Shown piece after piece: positions 18,701-25,816 of a stretch of DNA of 25,838 nt. Origin of the DNA: Mesostigma viride (lineage: Eukaryota; Streptophyta; Mesostigmatophyceae; Mesostigmatales; Mesostigmataceae). The stretch lies in contig RPFO01001818.1 of assembly GCA_009746045.1 (NCBI GenBank), positions 1-25,838 of the forward strand. The letters run 5' to 3'. Below the pieces are notes generated by a model. The model saw only the letters and a list, made by a program, of their open reading frames with translations. It was not told the DNA's origin and ran no database searches. Each line of letters begins with the position of its first letter. The first letter of the stretch is position 1. Both the position numbers and the translations under genes were made by a program.

Positions 18701-20680
18701 ATCCTCCTACGTCATTCATTCTTCCCGGCACAATTACGATATAGTCACTGTTGGACGTGTCAACAAATCCTTGCCTGACAATATCAAACACTTCATCTTC
18801 CGACAGTGAAGCCCTCGAATCCGCTCTCATATCTCCAGTCATGAGTTTAAAGAGCTGATGCAACGCAGTGGTTTTCAAGGTTTCCATATAGGAAGCCTCG
18901 ATGCATGTGAAGCCAATGTGGACCTCGAACTTTTCAACCTCATCAAAGAGCGTCGACCATATTAAAGCACGACGGGGAAAGTAACGTCCGACATCCTCCT
19001 TCAGATTAAGGATGCACGACTGCGCGATCTTCAAAACCTCATACATGTCGTCACCAACGACCCTCTTCCCATGAATGGCTCGCTGTGTGGCTTCGAACAA
19101 TGCAAGACGGCCCAGGCGGTCGTTCTTCCAAATTATGTGTGCCGACTCCGGACGGTCCACGACGACACCGGACTTCTCTGCAAACGCTATCTCGGCCGAA
19201 AGAAAGCGGATCAAGCCTCTCAAGCCCTTTTCGGCTTTACGACTCACCCCAGACTCAGACTCAGCCTGAGCCAGGTACTGTTTCAGAATGGCCAGCGTGT
19301 CGGGCTGCAGACAACAAGAGTAAAAAAAAGGCCACACATCGTCGTCGTCAACAACCTTAACTCCTAGGTCAACGTCTCTCCGCAGCTAGACCCTTACGAT
19401 CAATGTATGACATAAAATCCCACCCTTTCTACGATACACACACGCCGTTCAAGCCATCTGAAAAATGTACGTCTCACATTAATAAACATACCTGATAATC
19501 GACTGAAAATCCTTCGTGAAGAAGGGGTGGGCTCCCGTTCTCGTCCTTCTCCCCCTCAACTGCCTTCGCAGCCTCCTCCTCCTTCCTCGCAGCCTCCTCC
19601 ATCTTCCTCGCGGCCTCTTCCGCCTTCATCCTCTCCTGTCGCATCTGCAAAAAAAGAGCGGCCTCCTCCGCAAGAATTCCTTCGCTGCCGCCTCCGTCTT
19701 CTTCTTCGCCTCCTCCTTCTGCTTCGCCACCAGGATCCTGTGCTCCTTCTCCTGGGCAGCCTTTTTCTCCTTGTACTCCCTCTCCTCCTCCTCCCTCTCC
19801 GCCTTCTCCAGCCTCTCCTTCTCCTCCCTCTCCACCCTCTCCCTCTCCGCCTTCTCGATGGCCTCCCTCTCCGCCTTCTCCTTCTCCTTGTCCTTCTTGT
19901 CGAGAGCCGCGTATTCGTCAGCAAAGCTTGCGGCCATTGCTAACAAATCGGACAACCGCTTCTGACGCGACTCCCGAACCGGCGATTCCGGGTCTTCAGG
20001 CCTCCCGTTAGTCTGATCGCGCTCGTCCTCCTCAACAAGCTCACTGATAGACTTCCTCAGCTTCCTGAGCTCTTTGGTGCGGTCGTCTTCCTCTACCCAC
20101 TCGGCCGCAGGCTTACGCTTAGAACTGGAATGCTTGGGGGACGGCGAGCGGGACGCAGCAGCGGGGGACTTGGGTGGCGGCGAGCGGGACTTGGGGGAAG
20201 CAGAGCGGGACGGCGAGCGGGTCGCAGTTGCGGGGTTCTTGGTTGACGGCGAGGGGGACTTGCGAGAAGGAGAGCGGGACGCGGTAGCGGGGGGAACTTT
20301 GGGCGGAGAGGGGGACTTGCGGTTCGGCGAACGGGTCGCAGTTGCGGGGGACTTGGGGGACTTGCGGGGCGGCGAGCGGGACGCAGTAGCTCCGGCCGAC
20401 TTGGGGGGCGGCGATGGAGACTTACGGGGCGGAGAGCGGGACGGAGCGCGAGACGCAGCAGCGAGAGAGGTGGGGGGTATAATTCTGTCCAACTCGCTGG
20501 GGGGCAAGTTGGACTTGGAGGGCGAGGGGGACTCGGTGGGGGGGACCTCGCAAGATCTTTTACGGGACCGAACTGCAACGAAGGAAACTCCTCCGTTGCC
20601 GTTCGGTCCGGCGAGGTGTTCGACGTCATCTTGGGTGAAACGGGAGTGGCCTTGACAGAATCGGAATAGGAGGACGACAT
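12169..20680 (-). CDS. Nine-exon gene for a very large Ser/Arg-, coiled-coil- and acidic-tract protein (unknown function)
   Basis: Exons, in minus-strand order: 20680-19492, 19304-18255, 18147-18085, 17947-17885, 17760-17632, 17505-16963, 16773-15608, 15352-12855, 12731-12169. Every intron begins GT and ends AG. All are phase 0 except the last, which is phase 1. The summed length fits one frame of about 2,422 codons plus stop if five homopolymers are each one base longer: C7 near 20545, AA near 19677, GG near 16033, G6 near 14356 and the A at 14164. I see no named domain. Composition (SP/RS repeat, KEKAERE coiled coil, DSDDD/E-run, KRRRK basic clusters) suggests a nuclear protein. The chosen start is the ATG at 20680, directly after an acceptor-like TTCTGCAG, so a 5' untranslated exon upstream is possible. 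I do not recognise the family; it could be a gene carried by a large mobile element. Confidence 0.7.
12855..15352 (-). CDS. Exon 8, right-arm gene: longest exon; helical domain, KG repeats, QVPKKQLR repeats, acidic tract
   Basis: Begins AVLTGKLEKLFDIAKG after GATGTCGCAG. It contains GKGHYIADGHYTNLLTYILP early on, a helical stretch, then a GKGKGKGKE run. Next come WDVKYEWQSVDWGRRRVWFCC, a segment with NFQRGWWAFGPCP and RFEPMVIVFGTETE, then low-complexity sequence: three QVPKKQLR repeats (about residues 2033-2080 of the whole protein), an Asp/Glu run (about 2085-2125), HVATKKSAK/HVASKKSAK repeats and QKRRRK. The last are likely nuclear-localisation signals. Two frame breaks are present: G6 at about 14356, and GGACTAG at about 14164 where the left arm reads GGAACTAG in frame. 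It ends KAKKG with donor GTAAGA, phase 1. Confidence 0.65.
15353..15607 (-). repeat. Intron 7 (right arm) with three palindrome-family elements
   Basis: Mirror of 4493-4747. Elements at 15410-15431, 15496-15517 and 15566-15587. Spacings between starts are 86 and 70 bp, different from the 108-bp tandem at 20.8-21.2 kb, so this is not simply a piece of that array. Confidence 0.8.
15608..16773 (-). CDS. Exon 7, right-arm gene: conserved-looking globular domain with a DGNHY motif
   Basis: Runs from GAT at 16773, after TTTTTACTTCAG, to GAT before GTAAGC. The first part (DDLPNWPEFSPFLELLRSLN...) is Trp/Phe-rich and looks folded. The second part has VPYLVLRYAVVDGNHYFKGL; a VDGNH-type strand-loop is reminiscent of the ParB/sulfiredoxin VDGxHR loop, but the rest of that fold is not demonstrated. 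One frame break lies at GAGTGGCG near 16033. One extra G there rejoins GLEW to AYLRQVDEV and makes the exon 1,167 bp, a multiple of three. The left arm is out of frame at the same place and has its own one-base differences nearby. Confidence 0.62.
16774..16962 (-). repeat. Intron 6 (right arm) with one degenerate palindrome element
   Basis: 189-bp GT-AG intron. The element at 16919-16941 reads CGTCTACCCGCAGCGAGAGG on the plus strand, a diverged member of the family. The left arm has it at about 3185-3210 but lacks about 27 bp just beyond it. Confidence 0.6.
16963..17505 (-). CDS. Exon 6, right-arm gene: helical segment with Lys/Ala-rich tail
   Basis: 543 bp, 181 codons, phase 0, between TTTTGTAATGCAG and GTACGATTG. 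After AGAVAGGTAGGKAAK comes a charged helical region (EHEREKLDSRKKVAKDHI), then a part that looks globular (FKSELAYEFANLVKSKATKN). It ends in an extended KAAEKEAKKAEKEKAKEAKK tail resembling histone-H1-like or nucleolar basic tails. The tail could bind nucleic acid or acidic partners; this is inference from composition. Confidence 0.62.
17632..17760 (-). CDS. Exon 5, right-arm gene: ENAGGDEDGG repeat exon
   Basis: 129 bp, 43 codons, phase 0, between TGTTGACAG and GTACGT. It encodes AGGLASAGAAGEEE followed by two copies of NAGGDEDGGD and then AEGEVAVQ. It is strongly acidic and Gly-rich, hence likely disordered. The left-arm version (2378-2500) is 123 bp. Confidence 0.55.
17885..17947 (-). CDS. 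Exon 4, right-arm gene (second 63 bp micro-exon)
   Basis: Encodes 21 residues beginning GAAAAMAVDSAGIWSG and ending MEM, between TTTTTTCAG and GTAAGC. Both splice sites are strong. It has the same length and phase as exon 3. The left-arm copy (2191-2253) keeps the same length and both splice sites, although its neighbours are degraded. Probably a linker segment. Confidence 0.58.
18022..18043 (-). repeat. Palindrome-family element in intron 3 (right arm)
   Basis: GGGTCTACCTGCAGCTAGAC then CC: near-palindromic with a CTGCAG centre, in the 137-bp intron 18084-17948. The left-arm copy near 2095-2117 is strongly eroded. Confidence 0.75.
18085..18147 (-). CDS. Exon 3, right-arm gene (63 bp micro-exon)
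   Basis: Encodes 21 residues, GGSMPGDVSEDLPNLSDLVD and a final K, between acceptor ATCATGCAG and donor GTGGGT. It is phase 0 on both sides. It is short, acidic and probably a linker. The next intron begins GTGGGTGCTTG and contains a palindrome-family element at 18022-18043. The exon is inferred from splice sites and frame only. Confidence 0.55.
18255..19304 (-). CDS. Exon 2, right-arm gene: 350-codon uninterrupted exon, no known domain
   Basis: Starts after TTGTCTGCAG with PDTLAILKQYLAQ and ends ...KFYVS before GTACGT. It is exactly 1,050 bp, phase 0 at both ends, without stop or frameshift. The translation is mixed alpha-helical and globular in character, with Trp, His and Cys residues spread through it (for example GDDMYEVLKIAQSCILNLKEDV). 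This is the best-behaved part of the gene. I do not recognise the fold. The left-arm counterpart (814 to about 1856) has many single-base losses and no long frame, so the right copy is the reference. Confidence 0.7.
19372..19393 (-). repeat. Palindrome-family element in intron 1 (right arm)
   Basis: ACGTCTCTCCGCAGCTAGAC followed by CC, in the 187-bp intron 19491-19305. Left-arm counterpart at about 720-745. Confidence 0.7.
19492..20680 (-). CDS. Exon 1, right-arm gene: Ser-Pro-Arg/Lys repeats and charged coiled coil
   Basis: Begins MSSSYSDS. Residues about 73-190 are a run of RSPPRKSPSPP-type repeats, like the phosphorylated SR/SPR segments of RNA-associated and nuclear scaffold proteins. 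Residues about 260-385 are Lys/Glu/Arg/Ala heptad-like sequence (KDKEKEKAEREAIEKAERE and similar), a strong coiled-coil candidate. Two one-base frame breaks lie at C7 (about 20545) and GGAATT (about 19677). The left arm reads GGAAATT at the second site, in frame, which shows the right arm lacks one A there. The exon ends GATTATCAG before GTATGT. No enzymatic motif is visible. The Arg/Ser repeats alone do not prove a splicing role. Confidence 0.65.
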
Positions 20681-20757
20681 CTGCAGAACAATATCAAAAA
20701 AGCAAGTTTCACAAATGTCATTCAGAATCTGAATCGCCGGCAGAAAAACGATGGGGA

Positions 20758-20779
20758 GGGTCTCGCTGCAGCTAGACCC
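20758..20779. repeat. Palindrome-family element upstream of exon 1
   Basis: GGGTCTCGCTGCAGCTAGAC followed by CC. It lies about 80 bp before the acceptor-like TTCTGCAG that precedes the chosen ATG. Because other copies in the gene sit in introns, this hints that 20681 upward is an intron or 5' leader, not coding. Confidence 0.75.
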
Positions 20780-20823
20780 TTTCGTGGATTCTAAAAGGGA
20801 CATTTAGTTTAATGCAAAACTTT

Positions 20824-21221
20824 GGCGTCTCGCTGCAGCGAGACCCTCACTTCAAGCAAAAACAAATCATTTTTAGGGTGAGCGTAAACAAGCAACCTCC
20901 CATCATGCAAACATAAAAAAGTATACATTCCTTGGGGTCTCGCTGCAGCGAGACCCTAACGTCAAACAAAAACAAATAATTTTTAGGGTGAGCGAAGAAA
21001 GCCCCCTCCCATCTTGCAAACATTAAAAGTCGACATTCGTAGGGGTCTCGCTGCAGCGAGACCCTAACACCGATACAAAAACAAATCATTTTAAGGGTGA
21101 GAAAAGAAAGACCCCCCATCATGAAAACATGAAAAATTGACATTCCTTGGGGTCTCGCTGCAGCGAGACCCTAACGTCAATACAAAAACAAAATTCCGAG
21201 GGTCTACCCGCAGCGAGACCC
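20824..21221. repeat. About 108-bp tandem repeat, each unit built around a perfect palindrome
   Basis: Palindromes begin at 20824, 20935, 21043 and 21150, with a diverged one at 21200-21221. Starts at 20935, 21043 and 21150 are 108 and 107 bp apart. The intervening DNA also repeats: AACAAAAACAAATMATTTTTAG-like sequence, AGGGTGAGCG, CCCATCWTGCAAACAT. The palindrome core is GGTCTCGCTGCAGCGAGACC. No gene is seen. Confidence 0.85.
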
Positions 21222-21899
21222 TTACGACCACGTATAAATACATGTGGGGGGGGAAGCTACGTATAAATACATGTGGGGGGGGATGCTATGTATAAATGCA
21301 TGTGGGGGGGTGCTGGCATTAATAATTAAATGTGGGGGGTGATGGCATGAATAAATAAATGTGGGGGGGTGCTGCCATGAATAAAAGAATGTGGGGGTGT
21401 GATGGCATGAATAAATGAATGTTGGGGGGTGCTGGCATTAATAATTAAATGTGGGGGGGTGATGGCATGAATAAATAAATGTGGGGGGGTGCTGCCATGA
21501 ATAAAAGAATGTGGGGGTGTGATGGCATGAATAAATAAATGTGGGGGGGTGCTGCCATGAATAAAAGAATGTGGGGGGGTGCTGCCATGAATAAAAGAAT
21601 GTGGGGGTGTGATGGCATGAATAAATGAATGTTGGGGGGTGCTGGCATTAATAATTAAATGTGGGGGGGTGATGGCATGAATAAATAAATGTGGGGGGGT
21701 GCTGCCATGAATAAAAGAATGTGGGGGTGTGATGGCATGAATAAATGAATGTTGGGGGGTGCTGGCATTAATAATTAAATGTGGGGGGTGATGGCATGAA
21801 TAAATAAATGTGGGGGTGTGCTGCCATGAATAAAAGAATGTGGGGGGGTGATGGCATTAATAATTAAATGTGGGGGGATGATGGCATGAATAAATAAAT
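21222..21899 (+). repeat. Minisatellite array 1 (about 22 units of ~30 bp, G-run on the plus strand)
   Basis: Units are GTG followed by a run of about 5-8 G, then TGCTGCCATGAATAAAAGAA or variants TGATGGCATGAATAAATAAA and TGCTGGCATTAATAATTAAA. The first two units instead carry GCTACGTATAAATACATG, close to the reverse complement of array 2. Frequent G-runs give G-quadruplex potential on the plus strand. Confidence 0.9.
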
Positions 21900-24277
21900 G
21901 ATACGTAGCATCACCCCCCACATGTATTGATACGTAGCATCACCCCCCCACGTGTATTAATACGTAGCATCCCCCCCACATGTATTGATACGTAGCAGCA
22001 CCCCCCCACATGTATTGATACGTAGCAGCACCCCCCCACATGTATTGATACGTAGCAGCACCCCCCACATGTATTGATACGTAGCATCCCCCCCACACAT
22101 GTATTGATACGTAGCAGCACCCCCCCACATGTATTGATACGTAGCAGCACCCCCCCACATGTATTGATACGTAGCAGCACCCCCCCACATGTATTGATAC
22201 GTAGCAGCACCCCCCCACATGTATTGATACGTAGCAGCACCCCCCACGTGTATTGATACGTAGCATCCCCCCCCACATGTATTGATACGTAGCAGCACCC
22301 CCCACATGTATTGATACGTAGCAGCACCCCCCACATGTATTGATACGTAGCAGCACCCCCCACATGTATTGATACGTAGCAGCACCCCCCACATGTATTG
22401 ATACGTAGCAGCACCCCCCCACGTGTATTGATACGTAGCAGCACCCCCCCACGTGTATTGATACGTAGCAGCACCCCCCCACATGTATTGATACGTAGCA
22501 GCACCCCCCACATGTATTGATACGTAGCAGCACCCCCCCACATGTATTGATACGTAGCATCCCCCCCCACATGTATTGATACGTAGCAGCACCCCCCCAC
22601 ATGTATTGATACGTAGCAGCACCCCCCACATGTATTGATACGTAGCAGCACCCCCCCACGTGTATTGATACGTAGCAGCACCCCCCCACATGTATTGATA
22701 CGTAGCAGCACCCCCCACATGTATTGATACGTAGCAGCACCCCCCCACATGTATTGATACGTAGCAGCACCCCCCCACATGTATTGATACGTAGCAGCAC
22801 CCCCCCACGTGTATTGATACGTAGCAGCACCCCCCCACGTGTATTGATACGTAGCAGCACCCCCCACATGTATTGATACGTAGCAGCACCCCCCCACATG
22901 TATTGATACGTAGCAGCACCCCCCCACATGTATTGATACGTAGCATCCCCCCCACATGTATTGATACGTAGCAGCACCCCCCCACATGTATTGACACGTA
23001 GCAGCACCCCCCCACATGTATTGATACGTAGCAGCACCCCCCCACATGTATTGATACGTAGCAGCACCCCCCCACGTGTATTGATACGTAGCAGCACCCC
23101 CCACATGTATTGATACGTAGCATCCCCCCACACATGTATTGATACGTAGCAGCACCCCCCCACATGTATTGATACGTAGCAGCACCCCCCCACATGTATT
23201 GATACGTAGCAGCACCCCCCCACATGTATTGATACGTAGCAGCACCCCCCCACGTGTATTGATACGTAGCAGCACCCCCCCACGTGTATTGATACGTAGC
23301 AGCACCCCCCACATGTATTGATACGTAGCAGCACCCCCCACATGTATTGATACGTAGCAGCACCCCCCCACATGTATTGATACGTAGCATCCCCCCCCAC
23401 ATGTATTGATACGTAGCAGCACCCCCCACATGTATTGATACGTAGCAGCACCCCCCCACATGTATTGATACGTAGCAGCACCCCCCACATGTATTGATAC
23501 GTAGCAGCACCCCCCCACGTGTATTGATACGTAGCAGCACCCCCCCACATGTATTGATACGTAGCAGCACCCCCCCACATGTATTGATACGTAGCAGCAC
23601 CCCCCCACATGTATTGATACGTAGCAGCACCCCCCCACATGTATTGATACGTAGCAGCACCCCCCACATGTATTGATACGTAGCAGCACCCCCCACATGT
23701 ATTGATACGTAGCAGCACCCCCCCACATGTATTGATACGTAGCAGCACCCCCCCACATGTATTGATACGTAGCAGCACCCCCCACGTGTATTGATACGTA
23801 GCAGCACCCCCCCACATGTATTGATACGTAGCAGCACCCCCCACATGTATTGATACGTAGCAGCACCCCCCCACATGTATTGATACGTAGCAGCACCCCC
23901 CCACGTGTATTGATACGTAGCAGCACCCCCCCACATGTATTGATACGTAGCAGCACCCCCCACATGTATTGATACGTAGCAGCACCCCCCACATGTATTG
24001 ATACGTAGCAGCACCCCCCACATGTATTGATACGTAGCAGCACCCCCCCATGTATTGATACGTAGCAGCACCCCCCCACATGTATTGATACGTAGCAGCA
24101 CCCCCCCACATGTATTGATACGTAGCAGCACCCCCCACATGTATTGATACGTAGCAGCACCCCCCCACATGTATTGATACGTAGCAGCACCCCCCCACAT
24201 GTATTGATACGTAGCAGCACCCCCCACATGTATTGATACGTAGCAGCACCCCCCACATGTATTGATACGTAGCAGCA
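21900..24277 (-). repeat. Minisatellite array 2 (about 80 units of 29-31 bp, C-run on the plus strand)
   Basis: Unit: ATTGATACGTAGCAGCAC, a run of six to eight C, then ACATGT. Two recurrent variants: GCATCCCCC for GCAGCACCC, and ACGTGT for ACATGT, the latter creating CACGTG. One unit near 24050 is shortened. It is read in inverted orientation relative to array 1. Copies are nearly identical, implying recent amplification. Confidence 0.95.
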
Positions 24278-24433
24278 CAATTTTAGTCAGCCTACCATCC
24301 ACGTTGCGGCAAAAGATCACCTTTTTTTGTGTTTCGGCAAATGAAGATTTCTTGCAAACTATCGTTATGCAGGCAGGTAGCAACGTCCGATGTTATAATC
24401 CGGCAGGTAGCATGCAAACGTCGAAACGATATG
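24278..24433 (+). repeat. Direct repeat copy A
   Basis: Starts CAATTTTAGTCAGCCTACCA and ends CAAACGTCGAAACGATATG. About 156 bp, paired with 24838-24999. Its start coincides with the end of minisatellite array 2. It contains an internal doublet GCAGGTAGCA/GGCAGGTAGCA. Confidence 0.85.
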
Positions 24434-24837
24434 AAGGGGAAAAAAAGCATCAAACAGGAGCACCGATTAGAAACGCAGCAAATGCAGTATGTGCACATCT
24501 ACACCTATAACCTAACCAGACCAAAGGCATAGCAAACATGGAAAGGGTGACCCAAGTGAAGCCTAGCACCACCATGATCGACATGTGCGAGACCAAGAAA
24601 CGCTCCATGGCAACTAGACTAAAGGGATGGATGCCAGATGTGGATTAGGATCGGCTTAGCTGACTCTACGAGATGTCTGCAGGGTTTAGCTAGCAACGAA
24701 AAGAAGGAAGCCAGATATTTTTATCACTCTTGCTGCAACATAGAGTTTCTTGCGATTGCAGCAAGGACATGTCTTCGCCCAGCTGGCTAACTGTGTCGTC
24801 GGCGTGCATGCGCTGTTTAGTTGCCGTTTTGATAGAA
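24434..24837. other. Sequence between direct repeats; nothing recognised
   Basis: About 400 bp with short random ORFs only, no clear splice pattern and no RNA gene that I can see. Confidence 0.5.
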
Positions 24838-24999
24838 CAATTTTAGTCAGCCTACCATCCAGGATGCGGCAAAGCTCACCTTTTTTTCGGTTGTGCGGCG
24901 AAAGCAGACCGATTTCCTTGTAAACTTTCCGGCACCAGGCGGTTATCAACGTAGGATTTTATAATCCAGCAGGTAGCATGCAAACGTCGAAACGATATG
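24838..24999 (+). repeat. Direct repeat copy B
   Basis: Shares with copy A the blocks CAATTTTAGTCAGCCTACCA, CTCACCTTTTTTT (GATCACCTTTTTTT in A), TTATAATCC and CAAACGTCGAAACGATATG. It is about 162 bp and diverged in the middle. It could be ends of a nonautonomous element or an old duplication. Confidence 0.85.
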
Positions 25000-25017
25000 G
25001 GCAGCTCGTATCAGCTA

Positions 25018-25041
25018 TGGGGTCTCTCTGCGGCTGCGCTT
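25018..25041 (+). repeat. Half copy of the palindrome family
   Basis: TGGGGTCTCTCTGCGGCTGC keeps the left half and centre; the right half is lost. It abuts direct repeat copy B by 18 bp. Confidence 0.55.
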
Positions 25042-25262
25042 TTTTTCGATGGGCGATGTGGACGGTCGCAATTCGCAAAACGGACGCGGCGTCACAGGGC
25101 TGAACGGTATTGAAAAATTGGAAACGTGGCATCCTCGTTCCTCCCCACGGAACTGAAACTGGAAGCGCGGCGCTGGTGCAAAAGCTCGATCCCATCTTTT
25201 TGGAACCAAGCTAGCGGATTGGACGACATCCAATATGCCGTCACCCGTGCTTGTGGCCGCAG

Positions 25263-25396
25263 GTATAAAAAAGAGACGACCTCCAGCCCATTTACCTGGG
25301 AACATTCGGATGTTTGGCTGACATCGTTACCATGCGTCAATGTACAATGAGGTTCTGGTTCGATTCCTGGTGTGGTCAATGGAAATAAATTTTTTT
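25263..25396 (+). other. Pol III-like segment: TATA, B-box and T-run (tRNA-related remnant)
   Basis: TATAAAAAAG lies at 25264-25273 and a weak A-box-like TTTGGCTGACA near 25312. GGTTCGATTCC at 25357-25367 is an exact B-box/T-loop, and TTTTTTT at about 25389-25396 could terminate pol III. A cloverleaf cannot be closed: the 3' acceptor-side GTGGTC finds no partner about 70 bases upstream. A decayed tRNA or tRNA-derived SINE head is the best guess. Confidence 0.3.
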
Positions 25397-25432
25397 CTGC
25401 ACATCTACTGAATCAGTCATAGCACCAAACAA

Positions 25433-25450
25433 TCACGCTGCAGCGAGACG
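25433..25450 (+). repeat. Partial palindrome-family copy
   Basis: ATCACGCTGCAGCGAGACG: centre and right half are present, left half is mutated. Confidence 0.5.
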
Positions 25451-25815
25451 CTATAGCCCTGGAGCCGCTGAATAAACCTGACATCCGGTTCGTCTTACTA
25501 TCATAGATTGCCGAACTATATAATATAATAGTCTATACCACACTTTTTCTTGTAATGATTTACTAAATAATGATTCTATATTACTTCAACATACCATATT
25601 ATTAAAAGTATGTGGAATTTAACCATGCTATTCACAATATATTATAAAATGCAAAATATACTGTAATTAGTAATATATATTTTCTGATAAACAATTTTAT
25701 CAATGCTACTGTGTTATTTTGTTATTCTCGCCATGCAGGTATCTGAGTGTTCTGGAGAACTAATAAGAGAATGAGCCGCGAAGGTGAGAAAACCTGAAAT
25801 CTTTTTCGTCCTTAT
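25451..25815. other. AT-rich intergenic stretch
   Basis: Strongly AT-rich from about 25500 to 25720, unlike the GC-richer rest of the window. No ORF or RNA gene seen. Confidence 0.5.
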
Positions 25816-25816
25816 T

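Larger units (their letters stand above)
11873..20118 (-). repeat. Right arm of the giant inverted repeat
   Basis: Inverted partner of 1-8226. The inner border is sharp: the arms share the block GGGACCACCCCA and diverge at the next base (8227 versus 11872). The right arm carries the better copy of the gene, on the minus strand. Because the left arm is truncated by the window, the homology may extend past 20118 into the 5' part of exon 1 and beyond, and this cannot be seen here. Confidence 0.97.

Noticed and set aside
20074-20655. 193-codon plus-strand ORF and other plus-strand ORFs opposite exons 1 and 8
   Set aside because: Antisense shadows of the Ser-Pro-Arg and acidic repeats. The sense frame has exon borders and matching copies in both arms.
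20847-21143. 98-codon minus-strand ORF across the 108-bp tandem repeat
   Set aside because: It arises because the unit is about 36 codons long. It lacks splice support and lies in palindrome-repeat DNA upstream of exon 1.
21900-24277. CRISPR-like array of 30-bp repeats
   Set aside because: Units are directly adjacent with no unique spacers, and the setting is eukaryotic.
21911-24383. Three overlapping minus-strand reading frames of 770-810 codons (QYMWGGAATY-type repeats)
   Set aside because: They are translations of the 29-31-bp minisatellite, whose unit has no stop in any minus frame. All three frames are open, and variation in the C-run length shifts the frame from unit to unit without selection.
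25300-25378. Functional tRNA gene
   Set aside because: The T-loop is good but one T-stem pair mismatches, and no 5' acceptor strand complementary to the 3' side is found about 70 bases upstream.
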